NCBI GenBank assembly: GCA_003222135.1
Contig: QHUM01000053.1
Coordinates: 1 to 64,000, forward strand
Length of the DNA: 64,000 nt
Source of the DNA: Gemmatimonadota bacterium
Lineage (GTDB): Bacteria > Gemmatimonadota > Gemmatimonadetes > Gemmatimonadales > GWC2-71-9
Reading direction: 5' to 3'
Shown here: positions 58,505 through 64,000 of the stretch, piece after piece
Position numbering within the stretch: the stretch's first letter is position 1
How the letters are laid out: each line of letters opens with the position of its first letter
Position numbers and translations under genes: made by a program
The notes under the pieces: generated by a model
Database searches by the model: none
Seen by the model: the letters and a program-made list of their open reading frames with translations, nothing else
Told to the model about the DNA's origin: nothing

Positions 58505-59611
58505 GTGGAGATCGCGCCCGTCACCGACGGGCGCGGTCTCGAGCGCTTCATCGCCTTTCCGTACGAGCATTACCGGGGCGACCCGCTCTGGGTCCCGCAG
58601 TTGCGCATGGACGTGCGCACCCTGCTCTCCCCCGCCAAGAACCCGTTCTTCCAGCACGCCCAAGCCCAGTGCTTCATCGCCCACGCCAACGGCCGGACGG
58701 TGGGGCGGATCGCCGCCATCCAGAACGACGCCCACACCCGGGAGCACGGCGACCGGGTCGGGTTTTATGGTTTCTTCGAAAGCGTCGACGACCGCACCGT
58801 CGCGACCGCCCTGTTTGACGCGGCGGCGGCCTGGCTCCGGCCCCGGGGGCTCACGGTCCTCCGCGGCCCGATGAGCCCATCCATCAACGACGAATGCGGC
58901 CTGCTGGTGCAGGGGTTCGACACCCCACCCACCCTGATGATGTCGCACAATCCCGCCTACTACGTCGACCTGCATCAGCGCTACGGCTTCGCCAAGGCCA
59001 AAGACCTGCTGGTATACGAAAGCACGACCACCCGGCTCCCCGAGCGGATCGTGCGGGCCGCCAACGTGATCGCACAGCGCAAAGGCATCACGCTGCGGGC
59101 CCTCGACATGAAGCGGTTCATGGCCGAGGTCGAGCTCGTCAAGGCGCTCTACAACGACGCGTGGGAGAAGAACTGGGGGTTCGTGCCGCTCACCGAGGCG
59201 GAGATCGACCATCTCGCCAAGCAGCTCAAGCCGATCGTCGTCCCCGACCTGGTGTGCTTCGCCGAACGCGCGGGCAAGGTCATCGGCTTTGCCGTGGCGC
59301 TCCCCGACTTGAACGTCGCGCTGAAGCACAACCCGTCGGGCCGGGCGTTCCCCGGCATCCTCAAGGTCCTGTGGTACGCGCGCAAGATCAATCGCCTCCG
59401 CATTCTGCTGCTCGGCGTGCTGCGAGACTATCGTTCGAGCGGCGTCGACGCCCTGATGTACCATTGGATCTGGACCAAGGGCATCGGCCACGGGTTCACC
59501 TGGGGCGAGGGGGGCTGGATCCTCGAGGACAATGCGGCGATGAACAACGCCGCCGTGCAGCTCGGCTTTCGGCCCTACCGCACCTACCGGATCTACGACA
59601 AGCCCCTGTGA
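58505..59611 (+). CDS. bcerS: GNAT-fold N-acyltransferase, probable bacterial ceramide synthase (bCerS)
   Basis: A 368-aa soluble GNAT-type protein. The bacterial ceramide synthase described in Caulobacter is a GNAT-fold enzyme, unrelated to eukaryotic ceramide synthase, that N-acylates the 3-keto base. Characteristic segments are EHYRGDPLWVPQLRMD, the acyl-CoA region NGRTVGRIAAIQNDAH, and GGWILEDNAAMNNAAVQLGF near the C-terminus. GTG 58505 lies 5 nt after the spt stop; CTG 58496 is possible. Placement between spt and cerR supports the role. Biochemical proof for this protein is absent. Confidence 0.87.
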   Translation: MEIAPVTDGRGLERFIAFPYEHYRGDPLWVPQLRMDVRTLLSPAKNPFFQHAQAQCFIAHANGRTVGRIAAIQNDAHTREHGDRVGFYGFFESVDDRTVATALFDAAAAWLRPRGLTVLRGPMSPSINDECGLLVQGFDTPPTLMMSHNPAYYVDLHQRYGFAKAKDLLVYESTTTRLPERIVRAANVIAQRKGITLRALDMKRFMAEVELVKALYNDAWEKNWGFVPLTEAEIDHLAKQLKPIVVPDLVCFAERAGKVIGFAVALPDLNVALKHNPSGRAFPGILKVLWYARKINRLRILLLGVLRDYRSSGVDALMYHWIWTKGIGHGFTWGEGGWILEDNAAMNNAAVQLGFRPYRTYRIYDKPL

Positions 59612-60576
59612 AGGCGTTCGTCACCGGCGGGACGGGGTTCGTCGGCACGCATCTCGTGCGGACGCTGCTTGAACGTGGCGTGGAGGTTCGCTGCCTCGTG
59701 CGCAACGCCGCCAAGGCCCTGGCCCTCGGCTGGCGGGATGTCCGCCTCGTCCGGGGCGATCTGGACGACGCCCGTGCGCTGGCGGAGGGCTGCGCCGGAG
59801 CGGACGTGGTGTTTCACGTCGCCGGGCGCATCAGCGCCCGCGATCTGCGGGAATTCATGCGGGCGAACCGCGACGGCACCGCCAACGTGCTCGAGGCCGC
59901 CTCACTCCAGCCGCCCCAACGCTTCGTGCTCGTCTCCTCGCTCGCCGCCGGCGGGCCCACCACGCCCGGACATCCGATCGACGAGGCACGTCGCCCCGCG
60001 CCGGTCACGCCCTACGGCCAGAGCAAGCTCGCGGCGGAGATCCTGGTCCGGGCGGCGCCGTTCCCGTGGACCATCATCCGTCCGCCCGCCGTGTACGGCG
60101 AATGGGATCGAGAGATCCTCAAAGTGTTCAGGCTGGCGCGCCGGGGGCTCGCCCCCGTGTTCGGTGACGGTTCCCAGGAGCTGTCGGTCATCTACGCAGG
60201 GGACCTGGCGACCGCCCTGGTGACCGCCGCAACCTCCCCCGCAGCAGTGCGTAAGGTATACTACGCGGCGCATCCTGCGGTCACGACGAGCGGCGAGCTG
60301 GTCCGGGCCGTGGGACGCGCGGTGGGACGCGAGCCACGCATCGTACCGCTGCCCGCGCCTGTGGCCCGCGTGATCCTCTGGGCCATCGGATCGCTGGCTC
60401 ACGTCGCGGGCCGCGCCACCGTTCTGTCGGCCGACAAGGCGGCCGAGTTTCTGGCCCCCGCCTGGACCTGCCGACCGGATGCGCTGATGCGGGACACGGG
60501 ATGGCACGCCGCCACGGATCTGAACGCCGGGTTGCAGCGTACGGCGGACTGGTACCGCCGGGAGGGGTGGCTTTGA
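59608..60576 (+). CDS. cerR: NAD-dependent epimerase/dehydratase-family reductase, probable ceramide reductase (CerR)
   Basis: A 322-aa extended short-chain dehydrogenase. The dinucleotide loop TGGTGFVGTHLV is N-terminal, the active-site Tyr and Lys are in TPYGQSKLAAE, and IIRPPAVYGEWD is the substrate-loop motif. In bacterial sphingolipid synthesis CerR reduces the 3-oxo group after N-acylation. GTG 59608 overlaps bcerS in GTGA and the stop overlaps the next gene in TTGA, so the operon is tightly coupled. Another sugar or sterol dehydrogenase role is unlikely in this context. Confidence 0.88.
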   Translation: MKAFVTGGTGFVGTHLVRTLLERGVEVRCLVRNAAKALALGWRDVRLVRGDLDDARALAEGCAGADVVFHVAGRISARDLREFMRANRDGTANVLEAASLQPPQRFVLVSSLAAGGPTTPGHPIDEARRPAPVTPYGQSKLAAEILVRAAPFPWTIIRPPAVYGEWDREILKVFRLARRGLAPVFGDGSQELSVIYAGDLATALVTAATSPAAVRKVYYAAHPAVTTSGELVRAVGRAVGREPRIVPLPAPVARVILWAIGSLAHVAGRATVLSADKAAEFLAPAWTCRPDALMRDTGWHAATDLNAGLQRTADWYRREGWL

Positions 60577-61529
60577 ACGCACCGTGGTACGACGCTACGA
60601 AGCTGCGATTCAGGTCGTCACTGACGACGTGGCGTCGCAGCGTCACGCAACGGTTCACGGCCCTCGATCTTGTCACGCTGCTGTACGTGGCCGTCGCGAC
60701 CGTGGCGGTCCTGGCGTTCACCGCCGACGACCGCACGGGATGGGACTGGCTGCTGCTCGCGCATGCGCTGCTGGTCGCGCTCGTCCTGCTCGCCGCCCGG
60801 GCGCGCGAGGCGGGGCGCGTCGGCCGGTTCCTGGGCGACTGGTACCCGATGCTGCTGCTGGGCGGGCTGTACGCGGAAGTGGGCGTGCTCAACGTCGACG
60901 TCGGCTACCAGCACGACCTCACGATTCAGCGCCTGGAGTTGTGGGTGTTCGGCTCGCAGCTGTCGTACCGCTGGATCCGCGAGTGGCCCAATCCGGTGTT
61001 CTCGTGGATCATGCACATCTGCTACATCGCCTACTACGCGATCTTATGCGCCTCGCCCCTCGGCTTGTGGCTCAGGGGGCAGCGCGACGCCGCGCGGCGC
61101 ACGATCTTCGCCGTGATGATCACGTTCTATCTCTGCTACGTCGTGTTCCTCTTCTTTCCGGTCGCCGGGCCGCGCTACGCCTTCGACCTCGCGCACAACG
61201 CCGCCACGGAGATCTGGCCGGCGCGTGCCACCCAGTGGCTGCTCGACCGCGGGGACTCCTGGGGCGCGGCCTTCCCGTCGTCGCACGTCGCCGCCGCCGT
61301 CGTCGCCACGATCTGCGCGCTGCGCTACTGGCGCCCCCTCGGGCTGGCGCTCGTGCCGCTGACCCTCGGCCTGGTCCTCTCGGTAGTGTACGGGCAGTTC
61401 CACTACGCGGTGGACGCGGTGTCGGGTCTGTTCGTGGCCGGCGCCGTGCTCGCGTCCCAGTACGTCTACGGCGCGGAGCCGGAGAAGGTCGGCGCGCGAC
61501 TTCCGGCGGGGAGCCTGGAGCAGGCCTGA
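60573..61529 (+). CDS. PAP2_3/AUR1-like membrane enzyme, candidate ceramide head-group transferase
   Basis: A 318-aa membrane protein with about seven helices. It has the C2 and C3 motifs of the PAP2 fold (AAFPSSHVAAAV; GQFHYAVDAVSG) and the segment FFPVAGPRYAF, but not the KxxxxxxRP motif of ordinary phosphatases. This combination is that of the PAP2_3 group, which includes AUR1 inositol-phosphorylceramide synthases. TTG 60573 has GGAGG at 7 nt and overlaps the cerR stop. As last gene of a ceramide operon it may add or remove a phospho-head-group. A simple lipid phosphatase remains possible. Confidence 0.83.
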   Translation: MNAPWYDATKLRFRSSLTTWRRSVTQRFTALDLVTLLYVAVATVAVLAFTADDRTGWDWLLLAHALLVALVLLAARAREAGRVGRFLGDWYPMLLLGGLYAEVGVLNVDVGYQHDLTIQRLELWVFGSQLSYRWIREWPNPVFSWIMHICYIAYYAILCASPLGLWLRGQRDAARRTIFAVMITFYLCYVVFLFFPVAGPRYAFDLAHNAATEIWPARATQWLLDRGDSWGAAFPSSHVAAAVVATICALRYWRPLGLALVPLTLGLVLSVVYGQFHYAVDAVSGLFVAGAVLASQYVYGAEPEKVGARLPAGSLEQA

Positions 61530-61545
61530 GGCGCGCTGACCCGTT

Positions 61546-61620
61546 GGCCGCCCGCCATCGGGGTCCCACTCCGCGACAAAAATACGCAGTCGCTTCGTGG
61601 AACCCCGACGCCGGGCGGCC
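61546..61620. repeat. Long hairpin with conserved core (copy 2) between convergent lipid operons
   Basis: Arms 61546-61569 and 61597-61620 pair at 21 of 24 positions. The apex (61570-61596) begins with the same 25 bases found in copy 1 at 13759, in the same orientation. The arms share no evident sequence with copy 1. The right arm ends exactly at the stop codon of the minus-strand gene. Probably terminates or insulates the two convergent operons. Confidence 0.85.
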
Positions 61621-62223
61621 TCAGCGTCCGAGGCTTGCCGCTCGCGAGGCTACGGTGTCCAGGTCTCCTCCCAGCCCATCCATACGGCGTTGGAACTGGA
61701 GGTCGATCAGCAACAAGCCCACGACATACGCGGCCAGATTCACCACGAACACAATCGTGAAGAGCAGCGGGTACGGCAGCCAGATTCCGAAGTAGAGCGC
61801 GAACCGCTTGACCCCCGGGTCGAGCCGCGAGCGATCCGCAATGCTCGTCATGAGCAGAATTGCGATCAGTGCGAGCAGGACGAGCTTGAGCGAAACGATC
61901 CCGGCCGCGGCGAACCCCGCGAAGATGACCGCTTCGGACGCCCGGTCGAGCCGCGTGTCGAGCCGCCGCCCCGCGTCGGAGGCGAGCCCGAACTCACGCG
62001 CGATTCCGCCGTCGATCCCGTCCAGCACCTGCCCCAACGCCATCAGGCCGAGGCCCCAGCCCAGGCGGCCGGCCGCGACGCTCGCGCCCGCGGCGACGCT
62101 CGCCCAGAATGCCGCCCAGGTCACCTGCGTGGGCGACAGACCGAGTGTCCGGTGAGCGAACCGCAGCAGCGGGCGGATCGCCCGGTCTAATGCCTTGCCC
62201 AATACAGGAGCAAATTCGTACAT
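61621..62223 (-). CDS. CDP-alcohol phosphatidyltransferase family protein
   Basis: A 200-aa membrane enzyme with the complete signature D-x2-D-G-x2-A-R-x8-G-x3-D-x3-D (from [13 protein letters not shown]). The acceptor alcohol is unknown; an inositol or other polyol phosphate would fit the nearby lipid genes. ATG 62223 lies 37 bp inside the upstream gene and has no clear ribosome site; TTG 62203 is an alternative. The stop touches the conserved-core hairpin. Confidence 0.87.
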   Translation of the reverse strand: MYEFAPVLGKALDRAIRPLLRFAHRTLGLSPTQVTWAAFWASVAAGASVAAGRLGWGLGLMALGQVLDGIDGGIAREFGLASDAGRRLDTRLDRASEAVIFAGFAAAGIVSLKLVLLALIAILLMTSIADRSRLDPGVKRFALYFGIWLPYPLLFTIVFVVNLAAYVVGLLLIDLQFQRRMDGLGGDLDTVASRAASLGR

Positions 62224-62624
62224 AACAAGAGGGCGAAGAGCACCCCTTCTTTGACCTTGTCGGGAATCCGTGTGAGCCACCCCCGGGTTACCCAGCGGGA
62301 GTACGGGTACAGCGGCATCTTCTCGAATCGGACGCTGTAGTCCATGGCCACGTGGATCGCGAAGAACACCAGGGGGACGACGGTTCCCAGAAACCAGCAC
62401 AGCGGCGTGATCCAGAGCAGCGCCACGGGCTCCTGCAACGAGGAGCGCCAGTAGTAGCCGCGCTTGTCCACCAGCCCCACCGCCCGCAGGTAGAACGGCG
62501 CTTTCACCGCGTGGTCGACGTCCACGCCGATCCCGAAGGCATATGCGAGGGCGGCGTCGCGCCCCTGCAGCTCCAGCGCCTGTACGCCGAGCGTGGTGGC
62601 GAGGATGTGCGTGAACACGGTCAC
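62187..62624 (-). CDS. Small membrane protein, YdjM-like hydrolase fold possible
   Basis: A 145-aa protein with about four hydrophobic segments. Conserved-looking polar residues lie in [15 protein letters not shown] and [18 protein letters not shown], a His/Asp pattern resembling YdjM-type membrane metal-dependent hydrolases. The family call is tentative. GTG 62624 overlaps the upstream gene as GTGA, and its 3' end overlaps the CDP-alcohol transferase, so the three are probably translated together. Confidence 0.6.
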   Translation of the reverse strand: MTVFTHILATTLGVQALELQGRDAALAYAFGIGVDVDHAVKAPFYLRAVGLVDKRGYYWRSSLQEPVALLWITPLCWFLGTVVPLVFFAIHVAMDYSVRFEKMPLYPYSRWVTRGWLTRIPDKVKEGVLFALLLCTNLLLYWARH

Positions 62625-63622
62625 GGCGCCGTGGCGCCCTCCCGGGCCGGCTGTCGTCCCGCCAGCCACACGAGCCCGAGCCCGACGCCGATCCACGCCA
62701 TGTCCCGCAGCCGGCTCACGATGGCGGTGTAGACGCCCAGTGCAGGATCGAGGCCCAGGAGCTGGAAGAACACGTACAGCGAGCCTTCCTTCGTGCCGAC
62801 TTCGAAGGGCACGAAGAAGATCGCGTTCTGAATCAGCGAGGTGAGCCCGCCAATGGCGTACGCCTGAAGGTAGGTGATGTGCAGGCCCACGCCGAGACCG
62901 ATCAGTACATACTCGAGCATGAAGATCGATCGACTGAGATACTCGAGCAAGAGTGCCTGGAAGAAGCGACCCGGTCGCCTGTGATAGAACTCCGTCATCT
63001 GCACGTCCATCTGGGCGAGCGTGGCTCGCTGGGACTCGATGCGCCGGGCCACGCCGCGCAGCAACGGGAGGCGGTGGATCAGGTCGAGCGCGCGCTCCAG
63101 CACGCCGCGCCGGTGTCCCGTCAGCAGCAGCCAACACAGCAGCGCCAGCACCACAAAGGCCACGGCCAGACCGGCGAGCAGCGCCGGGTGCGGGGGCAGG
63201 AGGAGAGCCCCGAGCACGATCGCCGTCAGGAAGCTCAGCAGCATGCCGAGCGTGTGCAGCATCTGATAGATCACCACCGAGCCGGCCGCGCGTCGGACGC
63301 CGAGCCAGCGCGCCGCGGCCGCGATCTTGAACGGCTCACCCCCGACGTTGACCATCGGCGTGACGAAGTTGAGCGAGAACCCGGCGACGGTGATCGCGTA
63401 GGCGCGCCAGAACGGGGGGCGGACCGGCTCGTCCGCCATGATCAGCCACCAGGCCGCCGTATTGCAGGCGTACACCACGCCGTACAGAATGAGAATCGGG
63501 GCAAAAATCCATCCCGTTTGCGCCGCGTCGGCGAGCAGCCTCGCCACGCCGATACGCGCCACCAAGTAGGCGAAGATCGCGGAGCCGCAGACGAACAGCA
63601 GCGCTTGCAGCTTACGGCTCAC
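62621..63622 (-). CDS. Lysylphosphatidylglycerol synthase TM-region-like flippase/membrane protein
   Basis: A 333-aa protein with eight to nine helices of the LPG_synthase_TM / UPF0104 family. It has the first helix [22 protein letters not shown], the conserved [19 protein letters not shown], and [12 protein letters not shown] in the last third. Related domains flip aminoacylated lipids or occur alone in glycolipid loci. There is no aminoacyltransferase domain here. GTG 63622 forms GTGA with the oxidoreductase stop. Confidence 0.88.
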   Translation of the reverse strand: MSRKLQALLFVCGSAIFAYLVARIGVARLLADAAQTGWIFAPILILYGVVYACNTAAWWLIMADEPVRPPFWRAYAITVAGFSLNFVTPMVNVGGEPFKIAAAARWLGVRRAAGSVVIYQMLHTLGMLLSFLTAIVLGALLLPPHPALLAGLAVAFVVLALLCWLLLTGHRRGVLERALDLIHRLPLLRGVARRIESQRATLAQMDVQMTEFYHRRPGRFFQALLLEYLSRSIFMLEYVLIGLGVGLHITYLQAYAIGGLTSLIQNAIFFVPFEVGTKEGSLYVFFQLLGLDPALGVYTAIVSRLRDMAWIGVGLGLVWLAGRQPAREGATAP

Positions 63623-64000
63623 GCGTGGTCCGGGATGGCGACCCTGCAGCCGGTGTTGGCGGCCTGGTAGGCATGCTCGACCACGACCGCGACGCGTCGG
63701 ATGTCGTCCAAGTACGGCGCGGCGGCGCGGACCGGATCGGCCCGGTCGAGCGAAGCGATGAACGACTCGAACAGACAGGCGAACCAGCGGTGATACGCCG
63801 CCTTGTCGAGCTCGGCCGAGAAATCGTGTCGCTCGAGCGCGCCCTCGCGCTCGAGCCGCAGCTCGCCGCCGACCCACTCGATGGCGCCGTGTTCGCCGAC
63901 GAACCGGATGCGGTTCTCGCGCTGGCGCGCGGCCCACGTGAAGAACATCGTCACCAGCCGCTCGGGATACTCGAAGTGCAGCCACGCCGTGTCCTCGACC
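63619..64000 (-). CDS. Gfo/Idh/MocA-family oxidoreductase, C-terminal part (cut by window edge)
   Basis: The last 126 residues of an NAD(P)-dependent sugar or inositol dehydrogenase-type protein. The visible part is the C-terminal beta-sheet domain: WLHFEYPERLVTMFFTW, GEHGAIEWVGGELRLE and a helical end (FESFIASLDRADPVRAAAPY). The nucleotide-binding and catalytic regions lie outside the window. It is the first visible gene of the minus-strand lipid operon. Substrate unknown. Confidence 0.8.
   Translation of the reverse strand, partial: VEDTAWLHFEYPERLVTMFFTWAARQRENRIRFVGEHGAIEWVGGELRLEREGALERHDFSAELDKAAYHRWFACLFESFIASLDRADPVRAAAPYLDDIRRVAVVVEHAYQAANTGCRVAIPDHA

Noticed and set aside
1..64000. 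CRISPR arrays, prophage, integrase or rRNA
   Set aside because: No regularly spaced repeats, phage structural genes, recombinases or rRNA-like sequences were found on either strand.

Overview
This is a GC-rich (roughly two-thirds G+C by eye), tightly packed chromosomal segment from a Gram-negative bacterium. TonB/ExbB/ExbD, several outer-membrane-barrel-like proteins, secreted S9 and M6 peptidases, sphingolipid genes and frequent GTG starts suggest Gemmatimonadota or a related phylum. That placement is an inference and no marker gene proves it. I see no rRNA, transposase, prophage or CRISPR array. There is one tRNA (Ala-UGC). Both edges cut genes: a copper ATPase on the left and a Gfo/Idh/MocA oxidoreductase on the right.

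Layout. 1-4752 (minus) is one overlapping operon: a CDP-alcohol phosphatidyltransferase, inositol-3-phosphate synthase, a cupredoxin and a CopA-type ATPase. 4787-13725 is a probable peptidoglycan-scavenging region (NamZ, NagZ, a beta-lactamase-fold hydrolase, two sodium:solute symporters, a BadF-type amino-sugar kinase) interrupted by an IscA-like gene. 13821-18740 (minus) holds a membrane pyrophosphatase and two amino-acid carriers. 18780-22933 (minus) is TonB-ExbB-ExbD-ExbD with two further TonB-like proteins. 23024-27267 (minus) is a sensor kinase / regulator / sensor kinase block behind an outer-membrane-like protein. 27254-37366 is a glycan-use locus: a GH36-like glycosidase facing a complete ABC sugar importer and a second glycosidase, the latter apparently coupled to a 28-residue leader peptide.

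37544-45610 contains superoxide dismutase, a DUF411 copper-type protein, a barrel, peroxiredoxin, a DsbA-like protein, a CPA1 antiporter, a bifunctional aldolase/dehydrogenase and an MFS carrier. 45618-57146 is mixed housekeeping and secreted proteins: UppP, tRNA-Ala, an S9 peptidase, an orphan tungstate-binding protein, an M6 protease with a dockerin-like tail, an APC permease and a PAP2 phosphatase. 57294-61529 is a four-gene ceramide operon: serine palmitoyltransferase, bCerS-like GNAT protein, CerR-like reductase and an AUR1/PAP2_3-like membrane enzyme. It converges on a second lipid operon (61621-64000, minus) with another CDP-alcohol phosphotransferase.

The most interesting points are: (1) the ceramide operon ends in a PAP2_3-like enzyme while the same window carries the inositol-phospholipid genes, so inositol phosphorylceramide is a reasonable prediction; (2) a 25-base core sequence occurs identically at the apex of two long hairpins with unrelated stems, both in convergent intergenic gaps; (3) a 123-bp imperfect palindrome encodes the tail of one protein and the head of the next; (4) three divergent gene pairs have overlapping 5' ends; (5) an ABC permease carries a sensor-like extension of about 330 residues. 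Start codons often overlap the previous stop (nine GTGA, four ATGA, two TTGA, one CTGA), so many genes are probably translationally coupled.
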